64,000 nt of DNA from JASLCR01 sp036405235. GTDB lineage: Bacteria; Patescibacteriota; Saccharimonadia; Saccharimonadales; Saccharimonadaceae. Location: the NCBI GenBank assembly GCA_036405235.1, contig DASWYA010000001.1:248001-312000 (forward strand), in the 5' to 3' direction. Numbering within the stretch: position 1 is the stretch's first letter; each line of letters begins with the position of its first letter. This document shows positions 50,813-58,733 of this stretch, one piece after another. The position numbers were made by a program, and so were the translations under genes. The notes under the pieces are model-generated. The model was given only the letters and a program-made list of their open reading frames with translations, ran no database searches and was not told the DNA's origin.

Positions 50813-50841
50813 ATTATACTCTAGTGGCGCTTTTCTTGCAA
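50813..50841 (-). promoter_or_regulatory. Promoter of rpsL-rpsG
   Basis: TTGCAA (50836-50841) and TATAAT (50813-50818), spacer 17 nt. The -35 lies inside the end of the upstream gene; the leader is about 130 nt. Confidence 0.75.
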
Positions 50842-51225
50842 GTTAGTGCGCTTATACGCCTTACTGTTGTGAACCGCCAAGATAGTAATGCCAATTCCGA
50901 GTATCAAAAGGATACTAGTCATCACTATTGTCGTCCATGTGTCGCTAAATTTACCTGTGTCTGGAGCGCTTGGGGTTGGCTTATTCGGCTCGCCTGGCTG
51001 CGGCTTACTTGGAGGATGTAGCAAATCATCACACTGCTTGGGAGTAAGAATAGTAGTTGTAGTAATACCATCCGATATTTCGTTACGGGTGCATTCGAGT
51101 GGTGCAATCCACATTTTAAACGTGTAATCTTTTGCTGCCGCTCCAGATGGTACAGTCACCACGCCTATTGCTATCGCAAATAAGCCAACTGTCACAAATA
51201 TAGTATTTTTTATTTTTTGCTTCAT
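50821..51225 (-). CDS. Small surface protein with LPxTG-like sorting signal
   Basis: A 134-residue secreted protein with a signal peptide (about 7-30, ending near PSGAAA), a short mature part with two Cys, a Pro-rich linker (HPPSKPQPGEPNKPTPSAPD) and then PDTG, a membrane helix (WTTIVMTSILLILGIGITIL) and a basic tail. This is the order of a sortase substrate, with APDTG in place of LPxTG. The likely partner enzyme is at 27137-27823. It is the last of four surface genes and overlaps the previous one by 4 nt (ATGA). Confidence 0.8.
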   Translation of the reverse strand: MKQKIKNTIFVTVGLFAIAIGVVTVPSGAAAKDYTFKMWIAPLECTRNEISDGITTTTILTPKQCDDLLHPPSKPQPGEPNKPTPSAPDTGKFSDTWTTIVMTSILLILGIGITILAVHNSKAYKRTNLQEKRH

Positions 51226-52892
51226 TGCGCTGTTGCCGTTATCACCATATCTAGACTATAGGAGCCAGGCGCTGTCTGAGAAGGAACTTGTTGAGACAAT
51301 CCTACGCTCGTCATATCCCAGTCACAAAATCGTTGAGAGCCAGAAGTCGCCGACAGCAGTGTTATTGCATTCGTTGTACCTTCGGTGAATGCTGCGCTAC
51401 TGCCTTTACTCACGCCAGTCATAGTGCAACTCCCCGTCGGTGTTACTGTCGCTCCAGAGGGGTTAACCGTCAGTCGACCACCCCACGCATCGCCATCACC
51501 ACCATCTGAGCACCCCGACACATCGTTAAAGTCGTAATAAGACGCACCTGCTGTCCATAAACTGGTAGGATTAGCTGCGGCAATGCTCACGTTCCAGCCA
51601 TTTGTCACTAGAGCATTTGTTACTCTGATACGCTGGCTTGAAACTCCAAGAGTAGCTGTAGTTGTATTACATTGTTTCGTTGTTGTAATAGTTGACGAGA
51701 ATGGCACTACTGGAGAAGTTACTTCCGTACCGCCCGCATCTACAATTGTCACTCCTAGGTCGCCTGTGAGCACAATTTGAGGATAAGCAGTATATGCATC
51801 AAGAGTCGTTACATCTCCCTTTAGTATCCGGAAGCAGAAAGATCGTCCTGCAGGTTGCCCGGACGACACGAGCGAAAAATCCCAAATACCCGTATTGCCG
51901 CTTGTAATTGTTGCCGCCATCTCAGGGCCATACACATCATGGTAGCGCTGAGGCACGCGTGTTCCACTAACACTTACATCACTCGTGCCAAGATCACTTA
52001 TTGTCGCACCATTTGCAACCGATGCATTATCATACCAACGTATCGCTCCTCCAGACGATACTTGCTGCCAACCAGACACTTGCGCCGCACATGACGCTGC
52101 CGTCAATTCAGAGTACTCTAGGTAGTATGTGTTGCCATGAATACCCCACGAGCCAGTACTCCAGTCACTTTCTGTGGGAGTCATTCCTAGTCTCAAACGA
52201 AACGGAACATCCTTAGATACTTCGGTAACGGTATTAGTAGAAGCTAGTGGAGCACCCGGGATCACACTGTTTGCGTTAGCGTAGAAGCGAGATGCAGTCT
52301 GCGCAATAAGTGGTCGAGTATAGGTCACTTCGACATACAGCGTAGACAGTCTCACTGCGGGCTGAAGCCCATTCACCGCTTTAGCAATCGTTACCGTTGC
52401 TGCATCGACCTGACTTTTAGTCCATGAGCCAGTAAATGTCGCCGTCCGATCTTGGTATGTTGTCGAGTTAAAGTTCACAGTAGGCGCTGCTACTGTACTG
52501 CCATTAATCGTGAGAGATATTGTAACCGGCGGGTAACCAAGACCACCCGATCCCGCTGCGCCAATAGCATGGACTACGATAGACGTCGCAGTCTGACCAC
52601 TATCAAGGCCGCCGCCAATTGCAAATGTAGCCGTTGGCCCCTGAGCCGCTGCACCGTTAAGGTAGCTAGCGACGCCGTCAGAAACCGATTCGTCAATATA
52701 ATCACACGCTCCAGAGCAACTACTATCTGCCGTGCCCTGCTCTGTCCATTGAGTGTTTGAAATAGTAGTAATCGGTCTTAGTGTAGCATTCACGGTTGCA
52801 GCGCTCGCCGAAGATGACATCACAGCAAGCGAAAGACACAATGACAGCAACATAATAGCCACGGCAGTGATAGCACGCTGCTTAGCCAGCAT
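51222..52892 (-). CDS. Large secreted protein with C-terminal WxL-like domain
   Basis: A 556-residue exported protein: signal peptide (about 1-32), a beta-rich Ser/Thr/Gly region with an SCSGACDY cysteine pair, a middle region of several beta-sandwich-like stretches, and a C-terminal domain (about 375-556) clearly similar to the small protein at 54107-54748 (GVTIVDAGGTEVTSP, NGWNVSIAA, the VTP-GSCT-TGVSKG series, and the end VGLSQQVPSQTAPGSYSLDM). Where WxL would lie it has WNV. Six or more cysteines suggest disulfides. Probably a surface adhesin or wall-associated protein. Confidence 0.8.
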   Translation of the reverse strand: MLAKQRAITAVAIMLLSLCLSLAVMSSSASAATVNATLRPITTISNTQWTEQGTADSSCSGACDYIDESVSDGVASYLNGAAAQGPTATFAIGGGLDSGQTATSIVVHAIGAAGSGGLGYPPVTISLTINGSTVAAPTVNFNSTTYQDRTATFTGSWTKSQVDAATVTIAKAVNGLQPAVRLSTLYVEVTYTRPLIAQTASRFYANANSVIPGAPLASTNTVTEVSKDVPFRLRLGMTPTESDWSTGSWGIHGNTYYLEYSELTAASCAAQVSGWQQVSSGGAIRWYDNASVANGATISDLGTSDVSVSGTRVPQRYHDVYGPEMAATITSGNTGIWDFSLVSSGQPAGRSFCFRILKGDVTTLDAYTAYPQIVLTGDLGVTIVDAGGTEVTSPVVPFSSTITTTKQCNTTTATLGVSSQRIRVTNALVTNGWNVSIAAANPTSLWTAGASYYDFNDVSGCSDGGDGDAWGGRLTVNPSGATVTPTGSCTMTGVSKGSSAAFTEGTTNAITLLSATSGSQRFCDWDMTSVGLSQQVPSQTAPGSYSLDMVITATAQ

Positions 52893-52896
52893 CTTC

Positions 52897-54057
52897 CTAA
52901 CCTTTTACTACGTTCTTCTTTGCAGCAGGCTTTGGGAGTCGGATAATACTACCGGCTTTTAGTACGTACGGGGCTTTGATGTCATTTACTTTTGCAATTT
53001 GCTTCCATTTTGCGCCTGTTGCTTCAGCTAGATACTCAAGCGTGTCACCATCCTTGACCCGGTAGCGACGCCATGTAGCTAGGATATATTGTGTGCGACG
53101 ATGTCGTACGATCAAGTATGTAGCGAGCCATCCGACTACCAGAATCGCTACAGCAAAGATAAGAAGCGCAAGCGGCTGCGGCATGATAAACACAACTTGA
53201 CTTTTTGCCTTTACCTCTTCAATTGACCCAGTAGACTGTGTGCCCCATTTTGAGGCATTCTTGTCGTAGGATATTGAAGCATCCGCAGTATACCAACCTC
53301 CAAAAAATGGAGATTTATCGTTTTCAAACGTAAGTTCAAGCTTATTACCAGGAAGTATCGGGTATTGACCACTGTTTTGATATACTACCTCACCAAAAGC
53401 ACTACGCAGAGATACTTTCACATCTGTATCGGAAGATACATTTCCTTCGTTGCTGAGCGCAACATTAAACATCTGCTTATAGTTATCAATAGAAACACTA
53501 TACGAGCTTATGGCCACCTTGCGATGTAGCTCGCCCGGGATAGTCAAAGCTACACGGATAGCTGAGCGCGTACGAATACGTAAGTTGCCGTTCACTTCAC
53601 CTTCGTCACCTTTTGTCTCGATTGCAATACAGGCGTTATGTTCACCTACATCACCGTTCTTAGGAGCTTTAATCGAGAAGTTAACAATGTCCGAGTCTCC
53701 AGGCTTCAGCGTAACTTCTTGTTTTGCGAGAGAGATCCATGCACCAGCTTCTGTCACCGCTTCGGCTTTTTGCTTACAGGTAAACGCACCCGTGTTAGAC
53801 GGTATCGCATCAACTGCGTAAAGTAGCGCAGTCTCTGTCTTGTCGGAGCCATTAGAGATTAAGACCTTGTCGTTGGCCGTTTCACCTTGCTTAAGAGTGT
53901 GAATAAAAATCGATTGTGAACGAGGCTCATCTTTACGCGGTAGAGCCGGTCGGCCACCTATGTTACCTGCGGCGGCCACGGATTGAGCTGACACTACAGG
54001 TGATATTAAGCTAACAGTGATGGCCAATACAGCGGCAAGGATCTTTAATCGTCTCAT
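52897..54057 (-). CDS. DUF916-like membrane protein with intracellular LysM
   Basis: A 386-residue protein: signal peptide (about 1-30), an outer region of two Ig-like beta-sandwiches (about 38-290; HTLKQGETANDKVLISNGSD and LKPGDSDIVNFSIKAP as in DUF916 proteins), a membrane helix (about 300-322, LALLIFAVAILVVGWLATYL), a basic linker, and a C-terminal LysM motif (YRVKDGDTLEYLAEATGAKW). With this topology the LysM would lie in the cytoplasm, which is unusual. DUF916 proteins bind WxL proteins in Firmicutes. It lies 4 nt before the large WxL-like gene. Confidence 0.82.
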   Translation of the reverse strand: MRRLKILAAVLAITVSLISPVVSAQSVAAAGNIGGRPALPRKDEPRSQSIFIHTLKQGETANDKVLISNGSDKTETALLYAVDAIPSNTGAFTCKQKAEAVTEAGAWISLAKQEVTLKPGDSDIVNFSIKAPKNGDVGEHNACIAIETKGDEGEVNGNLRIRTRSAIRVALTIPGELHRKVAISSYSVSIDNYKQMFNVALSNEGNVSSDTDVKVSLRSAFGEVVYQNSGQYPILPGNKLELTFENDKSPFFGGWYTADASISYDKNASKWGTQSTGSIEEVKAKSQVVFIMPQPLALLIFAVAILVVGWLATYLIVRHRRTQYILATWRRYRVKDGDTLEYLAEATGAKWKQIAKVNDIKAPYVLKAGSIIRLPKPAAKKNVVKG

Positions 54058-54106
54058 AATTGTATCTATTCTAGCACACCAATATCCGTGTGCTTGGACT
54101 TTCTTT

Positions 54107-54748
54107 TTAGACTTGCGCAGCTGTCTGGGTGAAGTCTAGAGTGTAGGTGCCTGCTGGAGTACTTGCAGGAATTGTTTGACTAAGACTGACGCCTGTGAGA
54201 TATACCCGGTTGATGTCATCAGCAGTTGATGCAGCAGTCAAGAGATTGATAGGAGTATTAGTACCACCACTAAATGTCGAAGATGTCCCTTTAGTGATAC
54301 CCGTTGTTGTACCCACCTCGGCCGTAAGTGTGCCGGGAGTTGCGTTAACTGTCAGCTGACCGTTAGCCGGAGCAGCACCGTTAAACGAGTACTGATTACC
54401 ACCACTCGTCCACTTAGCCGATGCACCGCTCGTAGCCGCAAGACTGAGAGTCCAGCCATTTGAACCCGTTATAGCGCCTGGATTATCTACATAAATACGC
54501 TCACCAGAAGTACCAAACGTACCAGTACTCGTTTGCATCGCATTTGATACAGTCGCGGCAGCAAATGAGACACTTGGCGATACCACCTCTACACCACTTG
54601 CATCCCCAATGAATGTTGAAAATGCTCCACCAGTGATACTTTGACTAAAATTAGTCGAGTCAGTTAGTGCCGCATACGCCGATGTACCACTAGCAACAAC
54701 CGCTAGGACAGCAACACCAGCGCCTATGAATTTACTTCGAATTCTCAT
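54107..54748 (-). CDS. Small secreted WxL-domain-like protein
   Basis: A 213-residue exported protein with a signal peptide (about 1-27) and one domain that carries NGWTLSLAA (a WxL triad) and ends SLSQTIPASTPAGTYTLDF. The same domain ends the 556-residue protein, with fewer cysteines here (none). WxL domains hold proteins on the peptidoglycan surface in Firmicutes. It is the first gene of the four-gene operon, with a strong promoter and a GAGAGGG ribosome-binding site, so it is probably the most abundant product. Confidence 0.8.
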   Translation of the reverse strand: MRIRSKFIGAGVAVLAVVASGTSAYAALTDSTNFSQSITGGAFSTFIGDASGVEVVSPSVSFAAATVSNAMQTSTGTFGTSGERIYVDNPGAITGSNGWTLSLAATSGASAKWTSGGNQYSFNGAAPANGQLTVNATPGTLTAEVGTTTGITKGTSSTFSGGTNTPINLLTAASTADDINRVYLTGVSLSQTIPASTPAGTYTLDFTQTAAQV

Positions 54749-54790
54749 TCCCCTTTTCCCTCTCTATCCTCGCATAAGATAATTACCTTA

Positions 54791-54819
54791 AGTATAACCA
54801 ATACATTTTCGCAAATCAA
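54791..54819 (-). promoter_or_regulatory. Promoter of the WxL-like operon
   Basis: TTGATT (54814-54819) and TATACT (54791-54796) with a 17-nt spacer, about 43 nt before the ATG at 54748. Confidence 0.7.
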
Positions 54820-54837
54820 GTGTATTTTTACATAACT

Positions 54838-54868
54838 AAACCCCCCAGAGTATTGCTCTGGGGGGTTT
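54838..54868 (-). terminator. Terminator of rpoBC
   Basis: AAACCCCCCAGAG / CTCTGGGGGGTTT, a 13-bp stem with a 5-nt loop, 16 nt after the rpoC stop. Confidence 0.85.
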
Positions 54869-54884
54869 ATGCACATCAGTCTAT

Positions 54885-57800
54885 TTAGACTGTTAGCTCG
54901 ACATCTTCTGCAATCTCTTCAGCTAATTTTTCATCAGCTTCAGAGTCTACAGCTTCTGCCTCAACACCTGTACCTACAGGGATCTTGCGACCAATAATCA
55001 CATTTTCCTTGAGGCCATTAAGGCGATCAGCTCGTCCGCTAGTTGCAGCATTGATCAACACGCGAGTCGTGTCTTGGAATGAAGCCGCAGAAAGCCAGCT
55101 ATCGCTCCAGATTGAGACCTTTGTGATACCGAGAAGTAACTGTGTATACTCTACAAGTTGCTTGCCCTCTGTTGCAAGCTCTTTGTTTGCCTCAACAACA
55201 GCTGCCTTTGAGACAATGTCACCAGTAACAAAGCTTGAGTCACCTGGATCTTCCACTTGCACGCGGCTAAACATCTGGCGCACAATGATCTCAAGGTGCT
55301 TATCGGCAACGTCCTGACCTTGTGCAGCATAGATACGAAGCACTTCGTTAATAATATAACGCTGAGTAGCCTCTGAACCCTTAAGACGCATGAGATCGTG
55401 AAGATTCAATGAACCAATCGTGAGTCGGTCGCCAGCAGCGACAACATCGTTCGCCTTAATTACTAGCTGTGCTGTACCTGGAATTTCGTAACGAACTGGG
55501 GCTGACGCGTTTGCGGCGAGTACAAGAGTGTCTTCGGCAACTTCAACCACACCATCAAATGGAGCAGTGAGTGGCTTCGCTTCACCTTCAGCAGCAGCAA
55601 GTACATCACCTGCTTTGACATTTGAGCCTGCTTTCACGCTCACCTTTCGGCCTTCAAGTGGAATACGCTCGACATGTCCAGCCTCTGGCGTCACCTGAAC
55701 GATATAGTTCTTGCCATCTTCCCAGACATCCACAAGTCCTGCCACTTCCGTAATGTGAGCTTGACCCTTTGGCACGCGAGCTTCAAAGAGCTCTTCAACA
55801 CGCGGAAGACCTTGGGTGATGTCACCACCAGCCACACCGGATGCGTGGAAAGTTCGAAGTGTCAGCTGCGTACCTGGCTCACCAACTGATTGCGCTGCGA
55901 TAACGCCGACAGGCTGAGCAACGGCCACGAGCGAGCCAGATGCCATGTCGATACCATAGCTCTTTTGTGGAATACCCTTGAGATTCTTCGTAGAGAGAAC
56001 ACTCTGGATTTTCACTTCTGTAACGTCACTATCTGCTTCGATTGAATCTGCAATCTCTCGAGTGATCAGCTCGTCTTTACCAACATGTCCTGGAATTTCC
56101 TCGGCAGTGTAACGACCAAATAGACGGTTACCGAAGTCGATCATAGTCTCTTCAGATTCTGCACGGTAAATAGCAAAGCCATCGTCATCGCCAGCTTCAT
56201 CTTCTACAGTAAAGACATCTTGTGACACATCAACAAGACGACGAGTCAGGTAACCTGAGTCAGCTGTCTTAAGAGCGGTGTCGATCAGACCCTTACGTGC
56301 ACCACGTGTTGCCACGAATGCCTCAAGGCTTGAGAGACCTTGTTTGAATGAGCTTCGGATTGGGAGCTCAATTTCACGGTTAGTTGCATCTACCTGGATA
56401 CCGATCATCGCTGAAGCGAGCTTCACGTTTGAGATATCACCACGAGCACCAGAGTTAACCATCACAGAAATGCTTGTATCCATCTGTGAAAGTTCTTTCT
56501 TGAGGAAGTCAGTTACGTTATTGTCAACGTTTCGCCATGCGGCAACTGTCAAGTTGTAGCGTTCTTCGTCAGTGATCAAACCTTGATCGTACTGTTCTGA
56601 GATAAGAGTCGTCTTAGCGTCACCTTCAGCAACAAGCTCAGAGATCTCTTCAAAGTGCAGGTAGTCATCCTTACCTGTTGATACAGCAGCAACAGTTGCA
56701 AAGCGGAAGGCTAGACCCTTCATGCGGTCAGCAGTCGCTGCCGTTTCTACAGCACCATACCTATTAAAGATTTGTGCGAGTACCTTCTTGAGTTGCTTCT
56801 TGCTCTGTACATTGTTGTCGTACGGGAAGTCTTCCGGCAAGATTTCGTTGAAGAATACGCGACCAAGCGTTGTCTCGCGAGCTTTACCTTTAGCCGAAAT
56901 ACGGATTGGGCTTTGGAGCTGTAACTTACCGGCATCGTATGCCATCTCAGCTTCATATACCGAGCTGAATGCCTTTACTTCTTTAGTCTGAGCGCTTGGC
57001 TTGTCATACGTTAGGTAGTAATTTCCAAGCACAACGTCCTGGCCAATGTTTAGTACTGGCGCGCCATCAGCTGGCTTCAAGAGATTGTTAGTCGCAGACA
57101 TAAGGTCACGCGCTTCGGCCTGTGCTTCATCCGAGAGTGGCAAGTGAACAGCCATCTGGTCGCCATCGTAGTCTGCGTTGAATCCGTTTGCTACAAGTGG
57201 GTGAAGTTGAATAGCTTTACCTTCAACGAGCTTCGGCTGGAAAGCCTGGATAGATAGACGGTGAAGCGATGGCGCACGGTTTAGGAGTACGTACTTTCCT
57301 TCAATTACCGCGTCGAGTGCATCCCATACGAGTGCATCACCAGACTCAATCAAACGAGTCGCTGAACGGATATTGTGAGCATGCTCACCACGGATCAACC
57401 AGCTGATCACGAATGGCTTAAAGAGCTCTAACGCCATCTGCTTTGGCAGACCACATTGGTTAATCTTTAGCTTAGGACCAACCACAATCACAGAACGACC
57501 AGAGTAGTCTACACGCTTACCGAGCAAGTTCTGACGGAAACGACCTTGCTTACCCTTGAGCATGTCTGAGATTGACTTCAGTCGACGTCGGTTACCAGTT
57601 GCATTTACTGCGCGGCCACCGCGTGTTGCTGAGTTGTCAATCAAAGCATCAACTGCTTCTTGAAGCATACGCATTTCATTACGGCGAATCACTTCCGGAG
57701 CGTTAAGGTCAATCAGTTTTTTCAAACGATTGTTACGGTTGATCACACGACGGTAGAGATCGTTAAGGTCAGAAGTCGCAAATCGACCACCGGTAAGTTG

Positions 57801-58733
57801 TACCATCGGGCGTAGATCTGGAGGAATCACTGGAAGTACAGTCAGTGCAAGACTTCCTGGTTTGATACCTGCCGCGTGCATACCTTCAAGTACTTTGAGA
57901 CGCTTGAGAAGCTTCTTCTCGCGCTGGCCTTTTGCCTTCTCGACTTCTTCTGTAAGTTCAGTGATAAGGCTTGGCAAGTCAATCTCGTCAAGTAGCGCCT
58001 TTAGCGCTGGTCCACCCATAGCTACTTCGATAAGCTCTTCGTACTCTTCAGGAAGACTTCGGAAATCAGTCTCATTGATGAGTGCGCTCTTAACTAGGCT
58101 TTCAAGCTGAGTCTTCCTTGTAACATAACCATCTTCGAGATCCTCGATTTCTTTTGTCTGCTCTGCAGCAAGCTTCTTAACATCAGCACCTTCTTCTTCG
58201 GCGGCTTTCTCATAGCGAATCTTGATCGCTGCACGACCAGCTTCGGTCTCTGCCTCAAGATCAGCCAGCATTTGATCGCGCTTCTCGTCATCGGTCTTTA
58301 AGATAACGTAGGTAGCAAAGTATGCGATTCTCTCAAGGTTTCGAACAGTCAAGCCAAGCAATAGGCTCATAGCGCTTGGTGTACCACGCATAAACCAGAT
58401 GTGTGCTACAGGTGCCGCAAGGTTGATATGCCCCATACGCTCACGACGTACGATACTCCTGGTCACCAGCTCGCCATTCTTATCTACGGCAGCTTCGCGA
58501 GAGCGTACGCCCTTAAGCTTGCTGTCATGTGGGTTGATGTCTTTGACTGGACCGAAAATTCGCTCACAGAACAAACCATCTCGCTCTGGCTTTTGTGTTC
58601 GATAGTTGATTGTCTCTGGCTTTGTAACCTCACCATGGCTCCACTTCAGGATGTCATCTGGGCTAGCAACGGCGAGTCGAACTGCGTCAAAGTCGGCAAT
58701 TCCTGCGCCTGCATTCGCGACTACACGTGACAT
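54885..58733 (-). CDS. rpoC: RNA polymerase beta' subunit, without zinc ligands
   Basis: A 1282-residue beta'. The catalytic loop reads NADYDGDQMAVHLPLS (Tyr for the usual Phe, three Asp kept), and the bridge/trigger region contains GVIAAQSVGEPGTQLTLRTF. The zinc ribbon near the N terminus has no Cys: FGPVKDINPHDSKLKG leads directly to RRERMGHI. The second zinc site has also lost its ligands (DEAG for DDCG, SVLSTKN for SVLTCET, GIPQKSYG for GVCAKCYG). Residues about 160-210 form a charged coil. Overlaps rpoB by 1 nt (TAATG). Confidence 0.98.
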   Translation of the reverse strand: MSRVVANAGAGIADFDAVRLAVASPDDILKWSHGEVTKPETINYRTQKPERDGLFCERIFGPVKDINPHDSKLKGVRSREAAVDKNGELVTRSIVRRERMGHINLAAPVAHIWFMRGTPSAMSLLLGLTVRNLERIAYFATYVILKTDDEKRDQMLADLEAETEAGRAAIKIRYEKAAEEEGADVKKLAAEQTKEIEDLEDGYVTRKTQLESLVKSALINETDFRSLPEEYEELIEVAMGGPALKALLDEIDLPSLITELTEEVEKAKGQREKKLLKRLKVLEGMHAAGIKPGSLALTVLPVIPPDLRPMVQLTGGRFATSDLNDLYRRVINRNNRLKKLIDLNAPEVIRRNEMRMLQEAVDALIDNSATRGGRAVNATGNRRRLKSISDMLKGKQGRFRQNLLGKRVDYSGRSVIVVGPKLKINQCGLPKQMALELFKPFVISWLIRGEHAHNIRSATRLIESGDALVWDALDAVIEGKYVLLNRAPSLHRLSIQAFQPKLVEGKAIQLHPLVANGFNADYDGDQMAVHLPLSDEAQAEARDLMSATNNLLKPADGAPVLNIGQDVVLGNYYLTYDKPSAQTKEVKAFSSVYEAEMAYDAGKLQLQSPIRISAKGKARETTLGRVFFNEILPEDFPYDNNVQSKKQLKKVLAQIFNRYGAVETAATADRMKGLAFRFATVAAVSTGKDDYLHFEEISELVAEGDAKTTLISEQYDQGLITDEERYNLTVAAWRNVDNNVTDFLKKELSQMDTSISVMVNSGARGDISNVKLASAMIGIQVDATNREIELPIRSSFKQGLSSLEAFVATRGARKGLIDTALKTADSGYLTRRLVDVSQDVFTVEDEAGDDDGFAIYRAESEETMIDFGNRLFGRYTAEEIPGHVGKDELITREIADSIEADSDVTEVKIQSVLSTKNLKGIPQKSYGIDMASGSLVAVAQPVGVIAAQSVGEPGTQLTLRTFHASGVAGGDITQGLPRVEELFEARVPKGQAHITEVAGLVDVWEDGKNYIVQVTPEAGHVERIPLEGRKVSVKAGSNVKAGDVLAAAEGEAKPLTAPFDGVVEVAEDTLVLAANASAPVRYEIPGTAQLVIKANDVVAAGDRLTIGSLNLHDLMRLKGSEATQRYIINEVLRIYAAQGQDVADKHLEIIVRQMFSRVQVEDPGDSSFVTGDIVSKAAVVEANKELATEGKQLVEYTQLLLGITKVSIWSDSWLSAASFQDTTRVLINAATSGRADRLNGLKENVIIGRKIPVGTGVEAEAVDSEADEKLAEEIAEDVELTV

